DNA from: Tepidimonas charontis
GTDB lineage: Bacteria; Pseudomonadota; Gammaproteobacteria; Burkholderiales; Burkholderiaceae_C
Direction of reading: 5' to 3'
Assembly: GCF_007556685.1 (NCBI RefSeq)
Contig: NZ_VJON01000028.1
Location: 1 to 36,843 of the forward strand
DNA length: 36,843 bases
Shown here: in pieces, positions 20,759-30,014 of the stretch
Layout: each line of letters opens with the position of its first letter
Position numbering within the stretch: position 1 is the stretch's first letter
Translations under genes and position numbers: made by a program
Notes under the pieces: generated by a model
What the model saw: only the letters and a program-made list of their open reading frames with translations
The model's database searches: none
What the model was told of the DNA's origin: nothing

Positions 20759-22876
20759 TCAAAACGTGGTCCACTCGTCCTGTGCCGACGCCGCGGCGGC
20801 GGCAGGGGCGGGGGTCGCGGCGCCCGTCGGCGCCGTCAAGCGCGGCGCGCCGCGCCCGCCCGCGGCCGCCTGCTGCTGGATGGCCGCCGACTTGCGCGCG
20901 CCCGCCACCATCTCCTTGAGGCGGTGCAGGGTATCGACCACCGCCCGGCCTGCACGCAGAAACGGCGAATCGCCCTGCAGCAGCGCATTGGCCTCTTCTT
21001 TGCGCCCGCGCACGATGAGCTCGGCCACGTGGCCCGCCTCCTGGTGAAACCGCTTGTGCTGCTCCACCAGCGTGGAAAACAAGGGCAACTGCCCGTGTTG
21101 CCGGCCGCCTTCGCCGTAGATCCATTTGCCCAGCACGCAGCAGTCGTCGCGCCGGATGGTGGCCACATCGAGCTTTTCATCCTTGAGGATGGCGTTGCGC
21201 AGGCGCACGCGCCACTGCTGGTGCGCCTGAATGGCAGCGTCGAAATCGAGTTTGTTGGGGTCGCTGCGCTCTTGCGCCACCTTGCGCAGCGCCACCGCGT
21301 CTTCCTTGGCCAGCAACAAGTCTTTGGGCGTGAGTCGAAAGACACGGATGGTGCCGTGCACGGTCTGCACTTGGTCGTCCAAGGCAGCCGCCGCGGCGGC
21401 CAATTGCTCCACCATCGCCGCATTTTGCTGCGTGATGCCATCCAGATTGGCGATCGCCTCCGCGATCTGCGCCACCCCTTGCGACTGCTCCTGCGCGGCG
21501 TGGCTGACGTCTTCGAACATGCGCGCCACCCGCTCCACCGCCTCGGTGACCGCCTGCATGCGCTGCACCGCCTCGGCGCTGCGGGCATCGCCCACCAGCA
21601 CGCGCTCGCGCGATTCGGTAATGAGCTGCCGAATTTGCTTGGCCGCTTCGCTGGTGCGCTGCGCCAGCGCGCGCACTTCGCTGGCCACCACGGCAAAACC
21701 GCGACCGGCCTCGCCCGCACGCGCCGCCTCCACCGCCGCGTTGAGCGCCAGGATATTGGTCTGGAACGCCACCCCTTCGATGACCTGGATGATGTCGGTG
21801 ATGCGCTGCGAGGACTCGGTGATCTCGCGCATGGTGCCGGTGAGCATGCCCACCGCTTCGCTGCCGGTGCGCGCCAGCGCCAGCGTATTGCGTGCCACCT
21901 CCACCCCCTCGGCCGCCAGACGCGCGCTTTCCTGCGTGGTGCCGTGGATTTCCTCCATCGACGAGGCCACCCGCGCCAGACTGCTGGCGGCTTGCTCGGT
22001 GCGGTTGGACAGGTCGAGGTTGCCGGCGCGAATTTCCTGCGTGCCACCGCGCAGGTTGGCCACTTCGTGGCGAATGTCGCGCACGATGGTACGCACCCCG
22101 ACTTCGACCTGTTGCAAAGCCAGTTGGATGCGCCTGAGCTCGCCCTGGGTGTCGACGGTGATCGCCTCGACCAGGTCGCCGCTGGCCAGATGCTCGGCTT
22201 GGCGTACGATGCGCCGCACCGGGCGCACGAAGCCGTGCTCGATGATCGCCACCCCCGCCGCCAGCGCCAGCAGCGCCGCCAGCACCGCTGCCCACAGCGG
22301 CAGGCCCGCGGCCAACAGCGCCAGCGGCAGCGCGGCGCTGGCAGCATAGCCCAGCACCAGACGACCGCGCAGCCCGGGCCGCAACGCACGCCCCAGTGCC
22401 CCCAGCGGGCCGGCGCGCACCACCTCGCCCCCCGACAGGCGCGTGCGCAGCTGTCCGCGTTGGGCCTCCTCGCGCATGCGCGCGTACAGCGCCTCGGCGG
22501 CCTGGATTTCGGCTTCGGTCGGTTTGGTGCGCACCGACAAAAAGCCGACGATCTGGTCGCCCTCGCGCACCGGCGTGGCGTTGGCGCGCACCCAATAGTG
22601 GTCGCCGTTTTTGCGCCGGTTTTTGACCAATCCGGTCCACGGGCGGCCTTCTTCCAAGATGGTGTGCCACATATCGCGGTACGCCTCCTCGGGCATATCC
22701 GGATGGCGCACGATGTTGTGTGGCTGCCCGAGCAGCTCGTCGCGCGTGTACCCGCTGACGGCGACGAAATTGTTGTTGGCGTAAGTGATGCGCCCCTTGA
22801 CGTCGGTGACCGATATCAGGGTCTGGTCGGCCGGGAAGTCGTAGGCCTTTTGGGTGACGGGCAGATTGACACGCAT
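20759..22876 (-). CDS. Aer-like chemoreceptor: PAS, MA and CZB domains
   Basis: This 705-residue methyl-accepting chemotaxis protein resembles Aer at its N-terminus: a cytoplasmic PAS domain (about residues 17-120, with [23 protein letters not shown]). Two adjacent hydrophobic segments (173-192, 194-213) form a membrane hairpin without a periplasmic domain. A HAMP-like stretch follows (to ~265), then the signalling domain with the tip around [28 protein letters not shown] (371-398, shown in part). A chemoreceptor zinc-binding (CZB) domain spans ~540-660; its expected 3His/1Cys set is His552, Cys580, His607, His611. A flexible Ala/Pro tail ends in EWTTF, like the CheR-tethering pentapeptide. 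Likely redox or oxygen sensing tuned by zinc. ATG 22876 is chosen; upstream residues are not conserved. No che genes are nearby. Confidence 0.93.
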   Translation of the reverse strand: MRVNLPVTQKAYDFPADQTLISVTDVKGRITYANNNFVAVSGYTRDELLGQPHNIVRHPDMPEEAYRDMWHTILEEGRPWTGLVKNRRKNGDHYWVRANATPVREGDQIVGFLSVRTKPTEAEIQAAEALYARMREEAQRGQLRTRLSGGEVVRAGPLGALGRALRPGLRGRLVLGYAASAALPLALLAAGLPLWAAVLAALLALAAGVAIIEHGFVRPVRRIVRQAEHLASGDLVEAITVDTQGELRRIQLALQQVEVGVRTIVRDIRHEVANLRGGTQEIRAGNLDLSNRTEQAASSLARVASSMEEIHGTTQESARLAAEGVEVARNTLALARTGSEAVGMLTGTMREITESSQRITDIIQVIEGVAFQTNILALNAAVEAARAGEAGRGFAVVASEVRALAQRTSEAAKQIRQLITESRERVLVGDARSAEAVQRMQAVTEAVERVARMFEDVSHAAQEQSQGVAQIAEAIANLDGITQQNAAMVEQLAAAAAALDDQVQTVHGTIRVFRLTPKDLLLAKEDAVALRKVAQERSDPNKLDFDAAIQAHQQWRVRLRNAILKDEKLDVATIRRDDCCVLGKWIYGEGGRQHGQLPLFSTLVEQHKRFHQEAGHVAELIVRGRKEEANALLQGDSPFLRAGRAVVDTLHRLKEMVAGARKSAAIQQQAAAGGRGAPRLTAPTGAATPAPAAAAASAQDEWTTF

Positions 22877-23062
22877 GAAACGGCTCCGAATGCGAGGTGG
22901 CGAGTGCCAGGCGGCAGCGGCCACGGCCGACGATCATCCCACGTCGGCACAGCGGCCGTGCCCCGCGACTGGGCAGCACGCACTCCGCTGCTGGCGATCA
23001 TAGCGGACCCAGGTGGCAAGCGGTAGGGGCGTGCCGAAGTCACGGCCCGCGCCCTGCTGAAT

Positions 23063-23531
23063 TCAGGCGTCCTCATCGGGGGCGGCTGGCGCTGCGATGG
23101 CCCGCGGCACCACCCGCTGCGCCACGTCGGCGGCAAAGCCGCGTGCCGCCAAAAAGCGCAGCTGGCGGGCGCGCTCGCGCGCATCGGCCGGGGCGCGCCC
23201 GAAGCGCTGCTGCCACACCGCCTGCGCGCGCTCGACTTCACTGGCCTGCAGTCGCTGCTGCACCTGGCGCAGGGTATCGGGGTCCACGCCGCGCGCGCCC
23301 AGCTCGGCCTGGATACGACGTGCGCCGAAGCGCGCCGCGCGTCGGCGCAGGTGACCTTCCACCGCGCGCTGCTCGTCCAGCCAGCCGCGCGCGGCGCACT
23401 CCTGCAGCACGGCGTCCAGGGCAGCCGCGTCGGGCGCGTAGGGCGCCAGACGCTGCGCCAATTCGGCGCGTGTGTACTCACGCCGCGCCAGCCAGCGCAG
23501 GGCGCGCGCGCGCAGGCTCAGGGCGCCGGGC

Positions 23532-23554
<23 letters not shown>
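23063..23554 (-). CDS. recX: Regulatory protein RecX
   Basis: RecX binds RecA filaments and limits recombinase activity. The ~163-residue protein has the helical tandem-repeat character of the family: [19 protein letters not shown], followed by [36 protein letters not shown] and a third repeat ending [16 protein letters not shown]. It follows recA with the start codon inside the recA 3' end (23-base overlap from ATG 23554; an ATG at 23563 is also possible), so translation is probably coupled. The C-terminus has a short Ala/Pro-rich acidic tail. Confidence 0.93.
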
Positions 23555-24605
<1,051 letters not shown>

Positions 24606-24668
24606 GAAGGGCTCCTGAGCAATGACGTTCATACGACCAAACAACGGGCAATCACCCCGCTCGGCGCC

Positions 24669-24726
24669 AGTGTAGCCGCGAATGAACGCGAGTTTTTTGT
24701 TTTTTTTGGTCAGTTTGCCTTACCAT
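24669..24726. promoter_or_regulatory. recA / marR-type divergent promoter region with T/A tract
   Basis: The gap holds TACACT on the minus strand (24674-24669), a possible recA -10, and TACCAT on the plus strand (24721-24726), a possible -10 for the MarR-type gene, 7 bases before its ATG. Between them a run of T6-G-T8 (24693-24708) is strikingly AT-rich for this genome. It would sit at the UP-element position for recA and overlap the -35 position for the rightward promoter. Confidence 0.45.
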
Positions 24727-24733
24727 TTGGCGC

Positions 24734-25273
24734 ATGTCTTCGATGCCGGTTTTCGGTCCCCATGAACGCTGGCGGCTGACCCACTTGGGGCGCTTGCTGG
24801 GGCATGCCTTGCGCCGTTTCGACGAGCGGGTGCTGTGGTTGATGGCGCACTCGCCGCAGGTACCGCTGGCGCTGTCGAACCTGGCGGCGCGCGAGCAGGT
24901 GGGCGCGGCGATCGTGCACATCACGCGTCATCTGCCGCTGGAGGGCGCACGCCTGACCGAGCTGGCGCACAGCGCCGGCATGACCAAGCAGGCCATGGCC
25001 GACCTGGTGGACCAGTGCGAGGCTTGGGACCTGGTGCGACGCGAGCCCGACCCGCGCGACCGGCGCGCGCGCCGTATCGTCTTCACCGCCACCGGGCGCG
25101 ACTGGCTGCACGCCTTCGAGCGCGCCGTCACCCAAGCCGAGGCGGAATTTCGCGCCGCCGTCGGTGCGCCGGTGGCCGCGGTGGTCGCGCTGGGACTGGA
25201 AGCCTATGCCGAGGGCGATGCCCGGGCGACGACGGCGGCCTACAATGGACGCTCGCGGCCGCGCGCGCCGTGA
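24734..25273 (+). CDS. MarR-family-like winged-helix regulator
   Basis: This 179-residue protein has the layout of a MarR-type dimeric DNA-binding regulator. An N-terminal helix (ERWRLTHLGRLLGHALRRFDERVLWLM) precedes the winged helix. The recognition region is LTELAHSAGMTKQAMADLVDQCEAWDLVRREPDPRDRRARRIVFTATGRDWL (shown by its key parts GMTKQAM and DPRDRRAR), at about residues 76-128. The DxRxxR wing is typical of MarR proteins. It starts 7 bases after a TACCAT -10, so the message may be leaderless. Twenty-seven bases separate it from the response regulator gene, suggesting one operon of three regulators. Ligand and targets are unknown. Confidence 0.85.
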   Translation: MSSMPVFGPHERWRLTHLGRLLGHALRRFDERVLWLMAHSPQVPLALSNLAAREQVGAAIVHITRHLPLEGARLTELAHSAGMTKQAMADLVDQCEAWDLVRREPDPRDRRARRIVFTATGRDWLHAFERAVTQAEAEFRAAVGAPVAAVVALGLEAYAEGDARATTAAYNGRSRPRAP

Positions 25274-25300
25274 CCCCGGGGCTTCCGCAGGAGACCGACC

Positions 25301-25975
25301 ATGCGCATCCTCATCGCCGAAGACGATCAGGTTCTGGCCGACGGCTTGTTGCGCACCTTGCGCGCCGCCGGCGCCGCCGTCGACCACGTGGCCAGCGGCG
25401 ACGAAGCCGATGCCGCGCTGCTGATGCACGACAGCTTCGACCTGCTGATTCTGGACTTGGGACTGCCCAATCTGGGGGGCCTGGAGGTGCTGCGGCGGCT
25501 ACGTGCACGCGGCGCCAAGCTGCCGGTGCTGATTCTGACCGCCGCCGACAGCGTCGAGGATCGCGTGCGCGGCCTGGATCTGGGCGCCGACGACTACATG
25601 GCCAAACCGTTCGCGCTGGCGGAACTGGAGGCGCGCGTGCGCGCGCTGGTGCGCCGCGGCGCCGGCGCGGCCAGCAGCGTCATCCAACATGGGCCACTGA
25701 CCTACGATCAGGCTGGGCGCGTGGCCACCATCGACGGCAAGATGATCGAGCTGTCCGCGCGCGAGCTCAGCTTGCTGGAAGTGCTGCTGCAGCGCGCCGG
25801 ACGGTTGGTGAGCAAGGAGCAGCTGGTCGAGCGCCTGTGCGAGTGGGGCGACGAAGTCAGCACCAACGCCATCGAAGTCTACATCCACCGGCTACGCAAA
25901 AAGATCGAGCACGGCCCGATCCGCATCGCCACCGTGCGCGGACTGGGGTACTGCCTTGAGAAGATTCCTGGCTGA
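25301..25975 (+). CDS. OmpR-family response regulator (TctD/QseB-like)
   Basis: This 224-residue transcription factor has an N-terminal receiver domain. Acidic residues Glu7-Asp9 and the phosphoacceptor Asp52 in LILDLGLPN are present, with the conserved Thr in LILTAADS and Lys in DDYMAKPF. The C-terminal winged helix (about 128-220) has ELSARELSLLEVLLQRAGRLVSKEQL, SNAIEVYIHRLRKKI-type recognition sequence (here STNAIEVYIHRLRKKI) and TVRGLGYCL. A CAGGAG ribosome site precedes ATG 25301. Its end overlaps the downstream histidine kinase start by about 20 bases, so they form a cognate pair. The style is closest to TctD/QseB, but no tricarboxylate transporter genes are nearby. Confidence 0.95.
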   Translation: MRILIAEDDQVLADGLLRTLRAAGAAVDHVASGDEADAALLMHDSFDLLILDLGLPNLGGLEVLRRLRARGAKLPVLILTAADSVEDRVRGLDLGADDYMAKPFALAELEARVRALVRRGAGAASSVIQHGPLTYDQAGRVATIDGKMIELSARELSLLEVLLQRAGRLVSKEQLVERLCEWGDEVSTNAIEVYIHRLRKKIEHGPIRIATVRGLGYCLEKIPG

Positions 25976-27515
25976 CGGCGACGACGCAGCGCGCTCACCC
26001 GGCGAGCGTCGCCGCCACCGACCCTGGCACGGTCTGTTCGAGCGCGAACAGCACAGCCTGTTCGGTGAGATTCTGGACTGGATGCTGACGCCGCTGCTGC
26101 TGCTGTGGCCGCTGTCGCTGGGGCTGACGTGGTACGTGGCGCAAGGCATTGCCGACCGTCCCTACGACCGCGCCCTGGAGTTCAACCTGCGGGCGCTGAC
26201 GCAGTTCGTCACGTTGGAAGATGGGCGCGCCGCTTTCGCGCTCACCCCGCAGGCGCGCGACCTGCTGCGCGCCGACGGCACCGATTGGGTGTTTTACCAA
26301 GTGCTGGACCACGACGGGCGCTTGGTCAGCGGCGAAGCCCACTTTCCCCCACCGCCCGCCGATGCGCCACGCCGCGTGGGCGTGGTGCAGCTGCGCGACG
26401 ACCGCATTCGCGACGAGGACGTGCGCGTGGCCTACACCTGGCTGGCCCACAGCCCGCAGCCGCAGCGCTGGGTGCTGATGCAGGTGGCCGAGACGCGCGG
26501 CAAACGCTCCAAGCTCGCCACCGAAATCATCAAAGGCGTGATGGTGCCGCAATTCATCATTCTGCCGCTGGCCGTGCTGCTGGTGTGGCTGGCGTTGGCG
26601 CACGGCATCCGACCGCTGAGCGAACTGGAGCAACGCATTCGCGCACGCCGCCCGGACGACCTCAGCCCGATCGACGACGAGCACGTGCCGCAGGAAGTGG
26701 CCCCGCTGGTGGCCTCGATCAACGACTTGCTGCGACGGCTGCGCGGCTCCTTGGCGCAGCAAAAGCGCTTCCTGGCCGACGCGGCGCATCAACTCAAAAC
26801 GCCACTGGCGGGCTTGCGCCTTCAGGCCGAAATGGCGCAGAAGCTGCTGCCCGCGCAGGCGGGCGAGGACGTGGAGCGCTCCCTGCGCCAGCTGGCCAGC
26901 TCCAGCGCGCGTGCGGCGCATACCGTCAACCAGCTGCTGGCGCTGGCGCGCGCGGAGATGACGGGCCAGTCGCTGCCACGCGAACCGGTGGATTTGGCGG
27001 CGGTGGCACGCGAGGTGGTCGAGGACCTGGTGCCGCTGGCCCTGGACAAGGGTATCGACCTCGGTTTCGAGGCCCAGCCCGATCCGTGGCCGACCGGGCT
27101 GCCGCCGGTGCGCCTGCGCGGCCACCCCACGCTGCTGGCCGAGCTGGTCCGTAATCTGGCCGACAACGCGCTGCGCTACACGCCGGCGCACGGCGTGGTG
27201 ACGGTGCGCGTGCTCACCGATCCGTTCAGCGGCGTGCAGGTGCTGCAGGTGGAAGACAGCGGCCCAGGCATCGCGCCCGACGAGCGCGAACGCGTGCTGG
27301 CGCCGTTTTACCGCTCCTTGGGCACGCAGGTGGAGGGCTCGGGCCTGGGCTTGGCGATCGTGCTGGAGATCGTCCAGCAACACGGTGCCACGCTGTCACT
27401 GGAGGATGCGCAGCCGCAGGCCGCCCCGCCGCACGGGCGCGGGTTGCGCGTTTCGGTGCGGTTTCAGGGCGAAGTAGGCCCCAAACTCACGCCGCCGTGG
27501 GCTGGTACACATTGA
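25956..27515 (+). CDS. Sensor histidine kinase (TctE-like)
   Basis: This 519-residue inner-membrane kinase should phosphorylate the preceding response regulator. Two membrane helices (about 43-62 and 196-217) flank a ~130-residue periplasmic sensor region, matching the TctE-type N-terminal domain. A HAMP-like linker follows, with a dimerisation helix carrying the phosphorylated His278 in DAAHQLKTPLAGLR. The ATPase motifs are N box RNLADNALRYTP (Asn404), DSGPGIA (434-440), FYRS and GSGLGLAIV (461-469). All catalytic motifs are intact. The start is a TTG inside the regulator gene; no better ATG exists before the first helix except within the arginine-rich lead. The 3' end overlaps the convergent GST gene by 29 bases. 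The signal sensed is unknown. Confidence 0.94.
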   Translation: MRRFLADGDDAARSPGERRRHRPWHGLFEREQHSLFGEILDWMLTPLLLLWPLSLGLTWYVAQGIADRPYDRALEFNLRALTQFVTLEDGRAAFALTPQARDLLRADGTDWVFYQVLDHDGRLVSGEAHFPPPPADAPRRVGVVQLRDDRIRDEDVRVAYTWLAHSPQPQRWVLMQVAETRGKRSKLATEIIKGVMVPQFIILPLAVLLVWLALAHGIRPLSELEQRIRARRPDDLSPIDDEHVPQEVAPLVASINDLLRRLRGSLAQQKRFLADAAHQLKTPLAGLRLQAEMAQKLLPAQAGEDVERSLRQLASSSARAAHTVNQLLALARAEMTGQSLPREPVDLAAVAREVVEDLVPLALDKGIDLGFEAQPDPWPTGLPPVRLRGHPTLLAELVRNLADNALRYTPAHGVVTVRVLTDPFSGVQVLQVEDSGPGIAPDERERVLAPFYRSLGTQVEGSGLGLAIVLEIVQQHGATLSLEDAQPQAAPPHGRGLRVSVRFQGEVGPKLTPPWAGTH

Positions 27516-28143
27516 GCTTGAGCCGCTCACGCTCGATCGCGCGCGCCACCGCCGGCACATTGGCCAGCGACTGCGCCAACGCCCAGGTCTGCGGCAGCGT
27601 GGTCGGGTCGATGCCGGCAAAGCCGCCCCAGCGCAGCAGCGTCAGCGCGTAGGCATCGATCACGCCCGGGCGGTCGCCCCCCAGCCAAGCGCCCGGACGC
27701 TGCGCGGCCACCGCCTCCAGCTCGGCCAGCAGGCCGCGGTACTGCTGCAGCGCCTGTGCCTTGATGGCAGCCTGGGCGGCCTCGTCGGCGGCAAATTTGG
27801 CCGGCATGAAGACGTGCGTGAAGGTGGGATGAACGGTGTTGTTCATCCACGCCAGCAGCTCCAGCGCGCGCGTGCGCGCTAGGCCCGACACCGGCAGCAA
27901 GCCGGCCTGCGGAAAGCGGGCATCCAGATGCAGGCAGATGGCGATGATTTGCGTGATCGGCGCCCCATCGTCCACCAGCACCGGCACTTGAGCGCGCGGG
28001 TTCAAGGCCAAAAATTCGGGGCTGCGCTGCTCGCCCTTGTGCAGCTTGACGAGCACCGGCTCGAAATCGGCACCGGCCAACTCCAGCGCCGCGTGGGCTA
28101 CGAACGAGCACGCCCCAGGGGCGTAGTACAGCGACAGACTCAT
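27487..28143 (-). CDS. Glutathione S-transferase, beta-class-like
   Basis: This 218-residue soluble enzyme conjugates or reduces substrates with glutathione. The N-terminal thioredoxin fold starts MSLSLYYAPGACSFVAH, where the cysteine at position 11 matches the catalytic Cys of bacterial beta-class GSTs. It has NPRAQVPVL and an ITQIIAICLHLD segment where the Ser of the glutathione-binding loop is replaced by Thr. The C-terminal helical domain ends with RLKLNVYQP. ATG 28143 has AAGGAG 9 bases upstream, better than ATG 28149 with only 3. It is convergent with the histidine kinase gene and divergent from the HDOD-like gene. Confidence 0.92.
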   Translation of the reverse strand: MSLSLYYAPGACSFVAHAALELAGADFEPVLVKLHKGEQRSPEFLALNPRAQVPVLVDDGAPITQIIAICLHLDARFPQAGLLPVSGLARTRALELLAWMNNTVHPTFTHVFMPAKFAADEAAQAAIKAQALQQYRGLLAELEAVAAQRPGAWLGGDRPGVIDAYALTLLRWGGFAGIDPTTLPQTWALAQSLANVPAVARAIERERLKLNVYQPTAA

Positions 28144-28314
28144 GGCCATCGTCTCCTTGCTTGTGACCTCGGGTGGGGCGGATATGCACCGCGGCAGCGC
28201 TCGATGCCTGCGGCCACACGTTGTGGCCTTCTTCCGCTGGCACACATGATAGCGCTGCGCCGCGCGGGCACGGCGTGCGCATCGCATACAGTCACGCCTG
28301 AGTAAGGCCTGTCC

Positions 28315-29940
28315 ATGATCAGACCGTCTACCCTCGCCACTGCACCACCCAGCGCTGCCGTCTCCAGCTGGACACGTCGGCTGCTGGCCGTCGCGCCACC
28401 GCCGCTCAGCCCTCCGGACGTGATTCGCATCCTCTACGACGAGGAGCTGCCCACGCCACGGCTGCTGGCGATCTTGCAGCGCGATTTGCCGCTGGGATTG
28501 GCCGTGCTGCTGGAGGCTCAGCAGCGACTGCGCCAGGGCCAGGTGGAGTCGCTGGCGCACGCCGTGGGCGTACTGGGCCTGCGCGGCCTGTGGCGGGTGG
28601 TGGAGCGGCTGGCAGCCCACCCGTTCGACCCGCGCCAGCCCGCGCACCGGCTGTATGCCGAAGCGGTGGCCACCAGCCGGCTGGCGGCCCATTTGGCGGC
28701 GCAATTGGCGCCCGCAGGGACGCCCGAGACCCGCCAGCGCCTGATGTGGGAAATGCAGGTGCAGACGATGGCCGAGTGGCGCCTGCCACTGGCCGCCCCC
28801 GACGTGGCGCAGCGCATGGCCGCGCGCATCGCCGCCGGTGAGCGCCCGACGCACGTCGAGCGGGATCTACTCGGCTGCCCGCTGCATGCCCTCAACGCCG
28901 CGCTGGCGCAGCACTTCGGCTTCGTCGAGCCCGATGACCCGCGTGCCACCGTGTGGCTGCAGGCGCGGCGGCTGGCGCAGGCGGCCCGCCACGCCTGGAT
29001 CGACGCCCATCCGCCGCCACTGCCCGACGATGTGGGCCGCTGGCTGTACCGCCCGAGCACCCTGCGGTCGCTGCTGCATTGGCTGGCGCAGGAGGCGATG
29101 CGCAGCTGGTACAGCCCACGCACGCGGCTGCTGTGCGATGCCCTGTCGGCGCACCGCCACTGGCGTGTGGGCGACGTGGTGGCGGCCACCCGGCGCGCAG
29201 CGCTGGCGGCCAGCCATGAAATGCTCACCCGCGGGGTGGTGGTGGCGCCGGCGGCGCGCCTGTTTTGGGCGCCGTGGGTGCGGCCCCGGCGGGGCCCGGG
29301 GGCCGACGCCACGGCCGCGGCTGCGCCAGCGTCGGCGGGTGTGCACACGGGCGGGCCCGCTGCGGCGCGCCACCCCACCCCCGGCAGCACCGCGCGCCCG
29401 CTGATCGAGCGCTTCGCGGCAGACTGCCAGCGAGGACGCCACCCCGACGTAGGTGCCTTTTTTCGCGCCTTCCAGCACGCGCTGGACGAGGGCCTGGGGC
29501 TGCGCCGCTGCGCCCTGTTTCTCAAGACCACGCAGGCCGCGCAGCTGGTGTGCTACATGGCGCACGGCTTTGGCGGCTCGATCGTGCCGCGCCAGACCAC
29601 CGTGGCGCTGCAGGGCGAGCACGTACTGGCGCGCCTATTTGCCCAACCCGGCGCCTTTTTGCTGGCCGAGCCGGCACGCGTGGCGCACCTGCGCACGCGC
29701 CTGCCGGCGTCGCTGCAACGGGCGCTGCTGCCCAGCGGGGCGATGTGGGGCACGGTGCAAGTGCGCCAGCGCGCCGTCGGTGTGCTGTGGGCCGACACGG
29801 GCAGCGCCGACGCGCCGGTGGACACGACGCAATACGCCGGCTTCAAGCGCTTGATGCACCACTTCGGACCGGGGTTGACGCGGCTGATGCAGCTGCGGCG
29901 CGCCGCTTTCACGGCCACCCGCCCGCCCGACGAACATTAG
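28315..29940 (+). CDS. HDOD-like plus GAF-like domain protein
   Basis: This 541-residue protein has no transmembrane segment or signal peptide. Residues ~30-300 resemble an HDOD (HD-related output) domain: PTPRLLAILQRDLPLGLAVLLEAQ followed by SLAHAVGVLGLRGLWRVV mirrors the usual HDOD pattern of a 'QDP...' helix and an 'AI..LG..RL' helix. The match is divergent and no metal-binding HD pair is evident. A low-complexity Pro/Ala/Gly linker (about 323-362) leads to a C-terminal region (about 365-535) with GAF-like character (LRRCALFLKTTQAAQLVCYMAHG, AVGVLWADTG). HDOD proteins often act in signalling or motility control. The function here is unknown and the domain calls are by eye. Confidence 0.7.
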   Translation: MIRPSTLATAPPSAAVSSWTRRLLAVAPPPLSPPDVIRILYDEELPTPRLLAILQRDLPLGLAVLLEAQQRLRQGQVESLAHAVGVLGLRGLWRVVERLAAHPFDPRQPAHRLYAEAVATSRLAAHLAAQLAPAGTPETRQRLMWEMQVQTMAEWRLPLAAPDVAQRMAARIAAGERPTHVERDLLGCPLHALNAALAQHFGFVEPDDPRATVWLQARRLAQAARHAWIDAHPPPLPDDVGRWLYRPSTLRSLLHWLAQEAMRSWYSPRTRLLCDALSAHRHWRVGDVVAATRRAALAASHEMLTRGVVVAPAARLFWAPWVRPRRGPGADATAAAAPASAGVHTGGPAAARHPTPGSTARPLIERFAADCQRGRHPDVGAFFRAFQHALDEGLGLRRCALFLKTTQAAQLVCYMAHGFGGSIVPRQTTVALQGEHVLARLFAQPGAFLLAEPARVAHLRTRLPASLQRALLPSGAMWGTVQVRQRAVGVLWADTGSADAPVDTTQYAGFKRLMHHFGPGLTRLMQLRRAAFTATRPPDEH

Positions 29941-30014
29941 ACAGAAGCCAGCGACCCTGCCAGCCGCCGCACTCTCCCCCCTCAAGACGCGCGCCGCCGC
30001 CGTGCCGGTGCACC

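Noticed and set aside
20546-23026. An 826-residue plus-strand open frame
   Set aside because: It is antisense to the chemoreceptor gene and rich in His/Arg/Gly of the kind produced by reading the opposite strand.
22877-23062. The gap between the chemoreceptor and recX genes
   Set aside because: A TATGAT on the minus strand near 23000 could be the chemoreceptor -10, but no -35 at proper spacing was found; nothing else stands out.
28144-28314. The divergent gap between the GST and HDOD-like genes
   Set aside because: Only weak -10-like motifs (TATCAT on minus, TACAGT on plus) without partners were seen, so no promoter is annotated.
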